The translations under genes were made by a program, and so were the position numbers. DNA of 64,000 nucleotides from Brevibacillus reuszeri (lineage in GTDB: Bacteria; Bacillota; Bacilli; Brevibacillales; Brevibacillaceae): the NCBI RefSeq assembly GCF_002897295.1, contig NZ_BEXF01000027.1, forward strand, positions 24,496 through 88,495. The letters run 5' to 3'. The notes under the pieces are model-generated. The model ran no database searches. It was not told where the DNA came from and worked only from the letters and a program-made list of their open reading frames with translations. Positions 43,506 to 52,123 of this stretch are shown here, one piece after another (within the stretch, counting starts at the first letter, position 1; each line of letters opens with the position of its first letter).

Positions 43506-43734
43506 ATGCTCCACCCCCTGGCTTCACCCTTGATTTTACCATATTTACCCTAGGGCAGAGCCAATGCACGTGGAATTGTCGGTTGCGTGATTGACCGGTG
43601 ATTTCCAGTGGGGGCTGTTGAATAGCTTTTTGTCCCCTTAGTAGGGTTAACGGATTTTGCAGGAATTGATACCAAGCAAACGGTACATGACGCATTTTTG
43701 TGTAATTGCGGTAGCCAGTAAAGGAAGCGAGAAC
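43506..43734. other. Gene-poor stretch, possible decayed remnant
   Basis: About 230 bases with no convincing gene. All frames on the minus strand translate to low-complexity or unfamiliar sequence without ribosome sites. It could be a remnant of an insertion element, but I cannot name one. Confidence 0.4.
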
Positions 43735-43768
43735 AAAGCTGACGCCAGTTCATCCCGACGTCAGCTTT
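43735..43768 (-). terminator. Terminator of the IclR/BCCT operon
   Basis: AAAGCTGACG pairs with CGTCAGCTTT; a short T-rich stretch follows on the minus strand. Confidence 0.75.
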
Positions 43769-43784
43769 CCTGCTATTTCGTTAC

Positions 43785-45353
43785 CTACGCATTTGCTTTT
43801 TCATAAAACCCGTTTTCCTCAGTTGTCTTTTTTTCAACAATGCCCTGTTCCTGGGCCAGTTGTCCAGCCACCTTGGGCGCTACCCAGCACATAGGCGCTA
43901 AAATGAGTGACACAGGAACGGCTGTCACCACAATAAACGATTGGAGAGCATCAATTCCTCCATTTCCAATCGACAAAAGAATTGCAGCTACAACACCCAT
44001 CATCAATGCCCAAAACATACGCAGGCCGACAGTTGGGTTATTGTTGCCTGTTACTGCCGCAGATATCGTGTACGCCATCGAATCAGAAGTCGTGATCACA
44101 AACAGGATCGTCAAAATCAAAAATGCAGGACCGATAATCGAGGACAGTGGCAGGTACTTGGTAATGGAAATCATCGCCGCAGGCAGTCCGGCTTCACTCA
44201 AAGGACCGGCAATTAATCCTGGGTTTTGTAATTCAAAGGATATTCCCGTTCCTCCAAGAACCGTAAACCAGAAGCAGGTCACGATCGGTGCGATGATCGC
44301 CACAGCCATGATAATTTCCTTGATCGTCCGGCCGCGTGAGATGCAGCTGATAAAGATTGCCATCATCGGTCCATATCCCAGGAACCAGCCCCAGAAAAAG
44401 ATCGTCCATCCGCCTAACCATGTAGAGTCTCCGCGGAACGTACTCATTGGCATAAACTCCTGCAAATACGTACCAAAGGAAGATATGAAAGCGTTTACAA
44501 TAAATTCCCCAGGTCCCAAAAATAAGATGAATGCCATGAGCACGATCGCTAATATGACATTAAAATTACTTAAAAATTCAATCCCTTTATGGAGTCCAGT
44601 AGCCGCTGAAATGGCAGATACCGCTACCACACTCATAATGATGTATAGCTGTGTTGTGAATGTATCGGGAATCCCCATGATCTCCTGCAGCCCGTAGCTT
44701 GCCTGTAGACCCAAAAATCCAATCGGACCAATGGTTCCTGCGACAACTGCAAGAATCGAGAAGGAATCGACTGCTGTTCCTAACCAGCTCCTGGTCATAA
44801 TTTTTTCGCCAAAAATAGGATACAGCAAGGTTCTTGGTTTTAGAGGCATCCCTTTATGGTAGTGTCCATACATAATCACGATTGTACTAAGTGTTCCAAG
44901 AATCGCCCATGCCAGGAAGCCCCAATGCATAAAAGACTGTGCCAATGCTGGATTTACCGCCTGCTGTGTGCCCGATTCAATCCCTGTAAAAAGCGGTGGC
45001 AAGCTCGTGAAGTGATAAATTGGTTCTGCTGCTGCCCAAAATACGCCACCACCTGCCAATAAAGTTGTCATGGTCATCGCCAGCCACTTGAACGTGGTGA
45101 ATTCTGGACGATCCAGTTTCCCCAGCTTTACCTTCCCATACTTCGAGAACGCCAAGAATATCGCGATGAAAAAAGTAGCCAGCAGGAGTACCTGCCAAAA
45201 AGCTCCAAAATACTTAATCGACAAAGCGAAAGAGGAATTAACAAACGCTGTAACTGCGTCCATACTGATAGCCGCAACGATGACAAAGACCAACAACAAT
45301 CCACCGCTTATCCCAAAAACAGGCCAGTCCACTTGGAAATTCCTATTTTTCAT
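43785..45353 (-). CDS. BCCT family transporter (betaine/carnitine/choline type)
   Basis: A 522-residue carrier with 12 membrane segments, started at MKNRNFQVDWPVFG (GGGAGGAG upstream). The family landmarks HWGFLAWAILG, YGYGP-like FFWGWFLGYGPMMAIFISCISRGRTIKEI and a C-terminal charged tail are clear. Substrates are zwitterionic or quaternary ammonium compounds. As last gene of a seven-gene catabolic operon it probably imports the compound that the other enzymes break down, not an osmoprotectant. Confidence 0.9.
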   Translation of the reverse strand: MKNRNFQVDWPVFGISGGLLLVFVIVAAISMDAVTAFVNSSFALSIKYFGAFWQVLLLATFFIAIFLAFSKYGKVKLGKLDRPEFTTFKWLAMTMTTLLAGGGVFWAAAEPIYHFTSLPPLFTGIESGTQQAVNPALAQSFMHWGFLAWAILGTLSTIVIMYGHYHKGMPLKPRTLLYPIFGEKIMTRSWLGTAVDSFSILAVVAGTIGPIGFLGLQASYGLQEIMGIPDTFTTQLYIIMSVVAVSAISAATGLHKGIEFLSNFNVILAIVLMAFILFLGPGEFIVNAFISSFGTYLQEFMPMSTFRGDSTWLGGWTIFFWGWFLGYGPMMAIFISCISRGRTIKEIIMAVAIIAPIVTCFWFTVLGGTGISFELQNPGLIAGPLSEAGLPAAMISITKYLPLSSIIGPAFLILTILFVITTSDSMAYTISAAVTGNNNPTVGLRMFWALMMGVVAAILLSIGNGGIDALQSFIVVTAVPVSLILAPMCWVAPKVAGQLAQEQGIVEKKTTEENGFYEKANA

Positions 45354-45375
45354 CCTGCTCTCCTCCCGCTTCCAT

Positions 45376-45819
45376 CTATTCGACTTCAACAACCATTTCG
45401 AGTTCAATCGCCGCGCCTCTTGGTAAAATGGCTCCGATCGATGTTCTCGCATGTGTTCCGATGTCCTCACCAAATACCGATACGATTAAATCAGAAGCAC
45501 CATTCATCACCTTGGCATGCGAGGTAAAATCCATCGTACAATTAATGAAAGCAAGTACCTTCACAAATTTTTTGACTCGTGAAAGATCACCAATTTCTTG
45601 CTTAATCGTCGCCAACGCCTGGAGAGCCGCTTCCTGTGCTGCTTCATACCCTTGCTCAACCGAAAACTCCTTCCCCAATTTGCCAACATGACTATAGGAA
45701 AGATTCCCTGACAAAAACAGGAGATTTCCTGTTTGTACTGCGAGCTCATAGTTTCCGCCCTTTTCTTTTTTCTCAGGCAGTGTGATTCCTAATTCGATTA
45801 ATCGTTGTTCTGGCTTCAT
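45376..45819 (-). CDS. RidA family protein (imine/enamine deaminase-like)
   Basis: A 147-residue RidA/YjgF protein: LFLSGNLSYSHVGKLGKEFSVEQGYEAAQEAALQAL and HARTSIGAILPRGAAIELEMVVEVE give the fold and the Arg that holds the substrate carboxylate. The length and N-terminus fit the longer subfamily. RidA proteins hydrolyse reactive imines made by PLP or flavin enzymes, so the pathway may pass through an imine. Start at MKPEQRLIEL. Confidence 0.87.
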   Translation of the reverse strand: MKPEQRLIELGITLPEKKEKGGNYELAVQTGNLLFLSGNLSYSHVGKLGKEFSVEQGYEAAQEAALQALATIKQEIGDLSRVKKFVKVLAFINCTMDFTSHAKVMNGASDLIVSVFGEDIGTHARTSIGAILPRGAAIELEMVVEVE

Positions 45820-45840
45820 CCTTTTCCCCATCTCCTTCAT

Positions 45841-46584
45841 TTACTCAAAAGATTCTGAGATGGAACGTGTTACCCGTAGCAGTACTGGTACAAATGCTTG
45901 CATGGTCTTCCGATTCCAACGAAATACAGGACCAGATACGGATATCGCTCCGATGACTCGCTTATTTTGATCAAAAACCGGTGCGGACAACGCCCCTACA
46001 TTTGGCGTTATCTCTTCCTCATTGGTGGAATATCCATCCTGAACAGTTTTCTCTAGCAATGCTCTGATTGACTGCTGCTGTTCAACTGGCAATGGAGACA
46101 AGACACGCTCTTGAATTTCTTCACTCATAAAAGCAAGAATAGCTCTCCCGCTAGCTCCTAGATACAGTGGATGCTTCTTCCCGATTCCTACACTACGCCG
46201 GATTTCTTGGTTGCTCTCCACTTCCATCGTACAAACTCTGCTGCTTCCGCTCGGTACATAAAACCCGACTGTTTCTCTGATATCGTTGCGCAAGTTTATT
46301 AGCCATGGCTCAACAAGCGGAGCAAGGGGCATCTCGGTCATAATTTTATTGGCGTATTCGAGAAAAATGGTTCCCAGTGAATAAAGCTTGGTGCGAGGGT
46401 CCTGAAAGACAAGACCCTCTAGCTTTAGGGTGGTCAGTAAACGATGCACGATAGTCGGTGATAACTCCAGACTGCGGCTAATGTCATTCAATCCTTGAGG
46501 ACCTGGAACTGCATTTAAATAATTGATGATTTTGATAGCACGCAAGACAGTAGATGATGTTTCAGACTTCGGTTTCGTTTCCAT
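45841..46584 (-). CDS. IclR family transcriptional regulator
   Basis: A 247-residue regulator: winged-helix domain (SSTVLRAIKIINYLNAVPGPQGLNDISRSLELSPTIVHRLLTTLKLEGLV) and an effector domain (LGASGRAILAFMSEE, TNEEEITPNVGALSAPVFD). The start METKPKSE has GGGGGA eight bases upstream. It lies inside the operon it most likely controls; a palindrome near the promoter at 51605 is a candidate operator. Its effector is probably the transported compound. Confidence 0.9.
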   Translation of the reverse strand: METKPKSETSSTVLRAIKIINYLNAVPGPQGLNDISRSLELSPTIVHRLLTTLKLEGLVFQDPRTKLYSLGTIFLEYANKIMTEMPLAPLVEPWLINLRNDIRETVGFYVPSGSSRVCTMEVESNQEIRRSVGIGKKHPLYLGASGRAILAFMSEEIQERVLSPLPVEQQQSIRALLEKTVQDGYSTNEEEITPNVGALSAPVFDQNKRVIGAISVSGPVFRWNRKTMQAFVPVLLRVTRSISESFE

Positions 46585-46617
46585 TTTCCCAATCCCCCAA
46601 CAAATCAAATCTATTCG

Positions 46618-48066
46618 CTAACTTTTCACGTAAATGGTTTTCGAACGGCAATAAAAGTCGACTGCTTCTTTGCCAAGCTCTTTATTGATTCCAGAGCTGG
46701 AGCTTTTAAATCCGCCGAATGGTGCCTGATAGGACGTTCCTGTGGTTGTCATATTGATTTTCACTACACCCGCTTCAATCTCACGCGAGCATTTTGCCAC
46801 CCGACTTATATCTTTTGTGCAAACGGCGGAAGACAACCCATATTCTACATCATTTGCAATATCAATGGCATCATCTACAGAAGCTGCCTCCATGATACAA
46901 AGGACTGGACCAAATACTTCTTCCTTTGCGATACGCATGTTTCTGTTTACATTGCCGATAACGGTTGGATTTACATAGTAGCCGTGCTCGGTCTCTGGAG
47001 TTTGTGGAGCATCTCCCCCAGTCAAAATGTTAGCCCCTTCGGCTATAGCACCCCGAATCGCCTCCAAGGTAGACTCTAGCTCACCTGCATTGGCTTGTGG
47101 TCCAATATCCACGCCCTCAGTGAATGGATTTCCGACTTTGATTTGCTTCGTTTTTTCTATTAATTTTTTCGTGAAAGGCTCTAAAACTGCAGATTGAACA
47201 ATCACTCTGCTTGTAGCGGTACATGCTTGCCCCGTTTGTCCGAATGCCCCGCGAACTGCCAGATCTGCAGCTTCATCCAAATCGGCATCATCGAGTACTA
47301 TCAACGGGTTTTTTCCTCCCATTTCAAGCAATGCCGGTTTCATATCCTTGCTAGCCTCTGCATAAATGAGTCGACCTACATTAGTAGAGCCCGTAAAGGT
47401 TACGGCTTTAACCGCCGGATGATGAATCATTCCTGATACGAGACGCCCTGGCCCAATCATCATGTTAACGACCCCGTTCGGCAAGCCGCACTCTTCGATG
47501 ATTTCCAACAGCTTGGCTGCTACCACTGGCGTATCTGAGGATGGCTTAAAGGCAATCGTGTTGCCCGCTACTAGTGCAGGCGCGATTTTCCAGGCCGGGA
47601 TAGACAGAGGAAAATTCCATGGTGTCACGACCAGTACTACTCCAAGCGGCTCCGGAACTAACTGAATCTGGATATCCGGGCTATCTGAAGCAACCAATGT
47701 TCCGTTCAAGCGAGTTCCTTCTCCTGCGTAAAACCGGAAAATATTGACTGCATACGCCACTTCTTTTTTAGCATCTGCGATTGTTTTTCCCATTTCCCTG
47801 GAAATTAGGTGTGCTAGCTCTTCTTGTTTCGCTTCCATTTTATCTGCTATTTTGAACAGAAACTGTCCTCTTTGTGGTGCAGGTACTAGCTTCCATGTCG
47901 GGAATGCCTCTTGCGCTGCTTCTATTGCCGCCCTAGCGTCCTCTTCTGTTGATTGCGAAATCTGTGTAATTACTTCTCTCGTATCAGCCGGGTTGATATC
48001 CGGAATCGTGTTTGTTCCTTGCGGCGATACCCATTTGCCATCAATAAAATTTTTCAAAGTTTCCAT
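46618..48066 (-). CDS. Aldehyde dehydrogenase, semialdehyde type
   Basis: A 482-residue NAD(P)-dependent ALDH. The catalytic Cys (GQTGQACTATSRVIV) near 283, the Glu (ALLEMGGKNPLIV) near 250 and FTGSTNVG are complete. The sequence most recalls 2,5-dioxovalerate (alpha-ketoglutaric semialdehyde) dehydrogenases, a family used in hydroxyproline and sugar-acid breakdown, but I cannot be sure. Start METLKNFIDGKW after GGGGGAG. It lies directly after the DUF3726 gene. Confidence 0.9.
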   Translation of the reverse strand: METLKNFIDGKWVSPQGTNTIPDINPADTREVITQISQSTEEDARAAIEAAQEAFPTWKLVPAPQRGQFLFKIADKMEAKQEELAHLISREMGKTIADAKKEVAYAVNIFRFYAGEGTRLNGTLVASDSPDIQIQLVPEPLGVVLVVTPWNFPLSIPAWKIAPALVAGNTIAFKPSSDTPVVAAKLLEIIEECGLPNGVVNMMIGPGRLVSGMIHHPAVKAVTFTGSTNVGRLIYAEASKDMKPALLEMGGKNPLIVLDDADLDEAADLAVRGAFGQTGQACTATSRVIVQSAVLEPFTKKLIEKTKQIKVGNPFTEGVDIGPQANAGELESTLEAIRGAIAEGANILTGGDAPQTPETEHGYYVNPTVIGNVNRNMRIAKEEVFGPVLCIMEAASVDDAIDIANDVEYGLSSAVCTKDISRVAKCSREIEAGVVKINMTTTGTSYQAPFGGFKSSSSGINKELGKEAVDFYCRSKTIYVKS

Positions 48067-48086
48067 GCTGCACTCCCCCTGCTCTA

Positions 48087-48839
48087 TTAATTTGCTCCTT
48101 CTCCAGCTCCACGCTGACGCGATTGTTCCGTCGCCTCTACTAGTACACGACTCGCTACGCTGTTTAGCTCTGCCCATATGGCTGGATCTATTTCTCTTCC
48201 TTGTCTATTCGATTCATCCCAAACGGCTTGAATTTGTTCAGGGCGGATTACCTCGCTGCCCTCCGTTTCTTCATGCGATTCCAGTTGAGCAGCATAAGCG
48301 AAGTGAACCGCATCGGCGCAAATGACTAAAAAGCTGTCTGTCTGTTTTGATTTAAGTGGATGCCCAGACTTTCTTTTCACCACGTAGGGCTGATTTGCGT
48401 CAGGTAGCGTTATTGCCCAGAATTGGCTATCCTCTTCCACCCAATGAATCGCACAGCAAATTCCGCGTTTTCCTGCCTGCGCTACATTTTGAATCAAAGC
48501 ATTGGAGCCGCGCGAGTTTTGGACGTTAACGATTCCGACTCCCATCTCTGCTGCTTTCGCATACGCCAAATCCAGGGCTATTCTGCCGCTCAGCAGGCTG
48601 CTTTGACCTTGACCATCAATCGAAACCAGGCGTTCATCCTGAGAAAGAATACGGATTTTGGACAAATCAGAAGCTTGCAGCGCACTCAATTCTTCCGCGA
48701 GCTGTTTGATTCCATATAATCCGGTAAATTCACCCCACGCTGCTATCTCTGCCGCTTCTTCCGCACAACCGATCGGCAGCCCGCAGCCCTCCAGAACTTT
48801 TTTACAATGGGCATACAGCTCAAGATAACTTACACGCAT
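48087..48839 (-). CDS. DUF3726-like protein related to Ldh_2 malate/lactate dehydrogenases
   Basis: A 250-residue protein that I read as a shortened Ldh_2-family relative: RVSYLELYAHCKKVLEGCGLP...AAEIAAWGEFTGLYGIKQL parallels the family's N-terminal helices, and AAEMGVGIVNVQNSRGSNALI stands where NSNHFGAAG is expected. The His of that motif is lost (NSRGS), so ordinary dehydrogenase activity is doubtful. The DUF3726 name is from memory of the family. It overlaps the preceding dipeptidase-like gene by ten bases, so the two are co-translated. Confidence 0.65.
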   Translation of the reverse strand: MRVSYLELYAHCKKVLEGCGLPIGCAEEAAEIAAWGEFTGLYGIKQLAEELSALQASDLSKIRILSQDERLVSIDGQGQSSLLSGRIALDLAYAKAAEMGVGIVNVQNSRGSNALIQNVAQAGKRGICCAIHWVEEDSQFWAITLPDANQPYVVKRKSGHPLKSKQTDSFLVICADAVHFAYAAQLESHEETEGSEVIRPEQIQAVWDESNRQGREIDPAIWAELNSVASRVLVEATEQSRQRGAGEGAN

Positions 48840-49822
48840 AGCTCTAGCTCCTTTTCAGCTTTAAACCCTTCGGTAAAGAATCGCTGCCAATTGCCGCCCA
48901 TCACCGCTTCTACCTCGGATTTGGCAAATCCGCGTACTAGCAAGGCTTCAGCAATACCAGGAAAGTCTTTCGGACCTTGGAACCATGCAGGCCACTGTGG
49001 CCAAGATGGATTCGAAGCCGAGCCTGCGCCATAATCGACTTTATGCGTCCATCTGCCCATCCGCATCCATTTGAGGAAGTCCTCTCCCCAATTGAGTGTT
49101 AAGTCTGTGCCCAGCGCTACTTTTTCCACGCCCATGAAGTCCACGGTTTTGGCAACCATATCGCAAAACTCATCCAAAGAGGTTTGTGCGCCATTCATCA
49201 GATACGGATACAAGCATAGACCCAAGACGCCACCATTATTGCGAAGAGCTGTAAGCACTTCTTTTGATTTATTTCGTTTCGAAGGGTAAATCCAATCCGG
49301 ATTGGCATGCGTAATGGAGACCGGTCTTCTCGAATGTTCAATCGTATCCAATGTCGTACGGTCTCCTACGTGAGATAAATCGATGATGGTCCCCACGCGA
49401 TTCATCTCCTCGACCACGAGGCGACCAAATCGGGACAGCCCTGTATCATTGTTCTCATAGCAGCTGCTTCCGATCATATTTTGGTTGTTGTACGTAAGCT
49501 GCATGATTTTTACCCCGAGCGTGGAAAAAACCTCGACGAGCGACAGATCATCCTCCAATGGAGATGTATTCTGTGTACCAAGAATGAGCCCGACCTTTCC
49601 CAAAGCTCGTGCCTTGGTGATATCCTCCCCTGTTCGTACCAGCATCACCAAATCGGAATTCTCTTCAATAAACTGATACCATTGCCCGATTTTGCTGAGC
49701 GTTTCTCTAGCCGTTTCCCATAAGGCAACACACACATGAACACAGGTGACCTGGCCTTTATGCAGCTCCAAAAGTAGCTCCCGATTCCAATTACTTAGCG
49801 TTAGTCCGTCGATAATGACCAT
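48830..49822 (-). CDS. Membrane-dipeptidase-like amidohydrolase (M19 family) with altered metal site
   Basis: A 330-residue member of the renal dipeptidase family: SRFGRLVVEEMNRVGTIIDLSHVGDRT, PVSITHANPDWIYPSKRNKSKE and KVALGTDLTLNWGEDF are family blocks. The first metal-binding HxD is missing (IDGLTLSNW stands there) and the bridging Glu is replaced (LGTQNTSPL), while His in DLSH and THA remain. So it may use one metal, or has a new chemistry. I start at MVIIDGLTLS because GGGAG lies five bases before. It is second gene of the operon. Confidence 0.82.
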   Translation of the reverse strand: MVIIDGLTLSNWNRELLLELHKGQVTCVHVCVALWETARETLSKIGQWYQFIEENSDLVMLVRTGEDITKARALGKVGLILGTQNTSPLEDDLSLVEVFSTLGVKIMQLTYNNQNMIGSSCYENNDTGLSRFGRLVVEEMNRVGTIIDLSHVGDRTTLDTIEHSRRPVSITHANPDWIYPSKRNKSKEVLTALRNNGGVLGLCLYPYLMNGAQTSLDEFCDMVAKTVDFMGVEKVALGTDLTLNWGEDFLKWMRMGRWTHKVDYGAGSASNPSWPQWPAWFQGPKDFPGIAEALLVRGFAKSEVEAVMGGNWQRFFTEGFKAEKELELCV

Positions 49823-49840
49823 TTTCTCTCCCGCAGTCAT

Positions 49841-51559
49841 CTATAAATCCTCCCATCGCGGAATGGCCGGAAAAATCCAGTCATCTTTAAAATCTGTACC
49901 GATTTCCTCTAGTAAAGGGGCTCCCTGGAACAAAGTGACCCGTACCCAGCGATTGGATTGTGGATCAAATCGTTCTGCGCCGAAAAATGCCAGCTTGCAG
50001 CGAAGCAGATGTACAGGCAGTAGACCTTTAGCCAGCAGGTTGCCGTGAATTTCTCCGTATTCAAAGCCTTGCTGGGATTGCATTCTGCGAATGATCCATT
50101 TGTGCTCGGGATAGCTCAACAAAAACTCGGCTACCGTTTGATCGTCTGCTGCCTTTTCTAACACCTGGTACAGTGCTTGCACGCGTTCTGCAATGTTTAC
50201 GGGCATCTCATACTCTTCGCCCGCCTCTTCTCCTCGAACACCCATTCGTGGCTCTTCTTTTTCAGCAGAACGGTACCAAAAATACTTCCGCTCATCTGGA
50301 TCGGCAAAATCAAAGGAAAGTGCCCAGTGATACTGCTCTGCTGCAATCCGCTTTAATTCTCTGATGCTCATTTGTGGCATCACATCATACCGTTCCACAA
50401 TTGAGGTATTTTCCTCAAATTCTGTTGCGATTTCTGGATAGAGCTCGATAATAAGTGTATTTAACAGCTCCTGCGTCTCCATTCCCGTTTTGGCGCGGGC
50501 AATTTCACAAAGGGTTACCCATGGCTGGGCAGGCACTTGCTGCTGCATGGTTCCTGTTTCTGTATACTCTGCCACTACCGTTTGCAACAGCTGCAATTCC
50601 CCCGCCAGTTCACTTGGCTGAGCAAAGGCTTGTACATGAGCAATCGGGTATTCATGGAAGTACGCGATGCTGCGATCAAAAAGGCTGAGCAATTTTTCCG
50701 CGTCGGCTCTTGTGCCCTCCGCTTGCTTGGCTTTATAGAGGGCTTCTTCCTTCATCTTGATCCATGTATGAATCAGCTGTGGATGTGAGATCAGATAAGG
50801 CACCATGCCGAGTCCAGTTGCATTTCCCACCCCTAGATAGCGCTTGATCTTGGCATGAAGCTGCGCCGCATTCGGATTTTTCGCCTGAGCAATATGGTCT
50901 ACAAGCTCAAAGCTGAACTGGCGGATCATATAGACAGCAAACATTTGCGCTCGAAAGGCTCCGTAAAATGCATGGTCCTTGCTCATTCGTTCATAGGGGG
51001 CGATTCCAAATTTCCCATTTCCATAAACCGCTGTTGTGCGGATCAAATACCCTGTTTGAGCCAAAATCTTGGGATCTGGCTGCTTTCCCTGTGTGAGCTC
51101 GCCAATCATGTATTCAAACAGCCGGGTACTGCGATTCGCACGCGACCAAACCAAATCCAAGCCATCTCCACGACCAGCTTCCTGCTTAGGCAAGTCACTA
51201 CGCAGTCGAGCCATTTTTTCTGGGGTTAACGGGCCCTCACACAAGGCAAAAGTAATATCCCACTTCTCAGAAATAACACGATCGCTTCTCTCCTGATCAT
51301 GTAAGTATTGTGAAAAGACAACGAAATAAAATGTTTGTTTAGGTGTAGTGATCGTGTAACGAGCCTCTCCGTATCCATTTTCATCTAAGTCAAACTGGAC
51401 ACGCTCGATGCTCCATTTCTCTTTCATCAGCTTGCGCAGCATACTGCGGCTAAAGCTTAGACTCGTAATACGGGAAGCCCCTAATCTTTCCGGAGACATG
51501 ATGTCACCAGCAGAACGGATTTGTGCTGCGCTTCCCTGTGCCTCTTGAGCTACATTCAT
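49841..51559 (-). CDS. Uncharacterised 572-residue protein, first gene of the catabolic operon
   Basis: I recognise no domain or cofactor motif in it. It is soluble (no signal peptide or membrane helix), rich in Glu/Gln/Arg and aromatic residues. It has an alpha/beta front part (ERVQFDLDENGYGEARYTITTPKQTFYFVVFSQ), a long helical middle and a closing segment with HLLRCKLAFFGAERFDPQSNRWVRVTLFQGAPL. GGAGGTGCAACT precedes the ATG. As the leading gene of the operon, 18 bases before the dipeptidase-like start, it probably catalyses or binds in the first step. It could be an enzyme of a new family. Confidence 0.8.
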   Translation of the reverse strand: MNVAQEAQGSAAQIRSAGDIMSPERLGASRITSLSFSRSMLRKLMKEKWSIERVQFDLDENGYGEARYTITTPKQTFYFVVFSQYLHDQERSDRVISEKWDITFALCEGPLTPEKMARLRSDLPKQEAGRGDGLDLVWSRANRSTRLFEYMIGELTQGKQPDPKILAQTGYLIRTTAVYGNGKFGIAPYERMSKDHAFYGAFRAQMFAVYMIRQFSFELVDHIAQAKNPNAAQLHAKIKRYLGVGNATGLGMVPYLISHPQLIHTWIKMKEEALYKAKQAEGTRADAEKLLSLFDRSIAYFHEYPIAHVQAFAQPSELAGELQLLQTVVAEYTETGTMQQQVPAQPWVTLCEIARAKTGMETQELLNTLIIELYPEIATEFEENTSIVERYDVMPQMSIRELKRIAAEQYHWALSFDFADPDERKYFWYRSAEKEEPRMGVRGEEAGEEYEMPVNIAERVQALYQVLEKAADDQTVAEFLLSYPEHKWIIRRMQSQQGFEYGEIHGNLLAKGLLPVHLLRCKLAFFGAERFDPQSNRWVRVTLFQGAPLLEEIGTDFKDDWIFPAIPRWEDL

Positions 51560-51604
51560 AGTTGCACCTCCAGTTGCGATCGTAACGCTTGTAATTTCGA
51601 TTAT

Positions 51605-51619
51605 CGGAATTTAAATCCG
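51605..51619. promoter_or_regulatory. Candidate IclR operator
   Basis: CGGAATTTAAATCCG is a 15-base near-palindrome (six of seven pairs) about 20 bases downstream of the -10 box on the transcript side, 45 bases before the start codon. IclR proteins bind such GGAA/TTCC palindromes. Confidence 0.6.
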
Positions 51620-51638
51620 TTTTATTTTTTCTGGCTAC

Positions 51639-51667
51639 ATATTAACCGCTTACAAATGATTCGTCAA
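51639..51667 (-). promoter_or_regulatory. SigA promoter of the IclR/BCCT operon
   Basis: On the minus strand TTGACG and TAATAT are separated by exactly 17 bases. It is the only good promoter in front of the first gene. Confidence 0.8.
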
Positions 51668-51791
51668 CAATATTCAGAAAGTAAAAACAGAATAAATTTA
51701 TGTAGATTCCTCCTGTCTTTTGGTCCTAGTCAAGCCTGATTTAACTGGATTTATGCTTACTCGTTTCGTTAGTTTTATCCTATCCGAACGC

Positions 51792-51822
51792 AAAAAAAGA
51801 CTTAGCCTATTTGCTAAGTCTT
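51792..51822 (-). terminator. Terminator after the small membrane protein gene
   Basis: AAGACTTAGC and GCTAAGTCTT form a perfect stem with seven T after it on the minus strand. Confidence 0.85.
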
Positions 51823-51859
51823 CGAATTACTGTATGAAATCTACGAGTCTCACTCCAAG

Positions 51860-52069
51860 CTAGGAGTGATCAACGGTTTTTTTTTCTTTCCATCTGTACC
51901 AGATAAAATTGATCAGAAACGCTACAGCTATATGAATATAAACCACAACATTTTCATTCTGCTCATTATAAAGAAATTGGAAAAACAAGACACCGGTTAG
52001 ACAAATCGTGGCTAGAAAAACAACGACTATTCGAGCGATTGTCCATACAAAGATGAGTAGTGGCTTCAT
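51860..52069 (-). CDS. Small two-helix membrane protein
   Basis: A 69-residue protein with two clear membrane segments (LLIFVWTIARIVVVFLATICLTGVLFF and VVVYIHIAVAFLINFIWY) and a charged tail (RWKEKKTVDHS). I recognise no family. I start at the second ATG because AAAGGATG is too near the first one. Confidence 0.65.
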   Translation of the reverse strand: MKPLLIFVWTIARIVVVFLATICLTGVLFFQFLYNEQNENVVVYIHIAVAFLINFIWYRWKEKKTVDHS

Positions 52070-52123
52070 ATACTTCATCCTTTTGCTAGAGAGATGTTTT
52101 TCATGCAGTACGTTTGTTTAATC

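Noticed and set aside
43550..43753. Minus-strand frame of 67 codons between the BCCT and DUF1648 genes
   Set aside because: No ribosome site, its start overlaps the operon terminator, and the translation matches nothing I know. Listed only as a gene-poor stretch.
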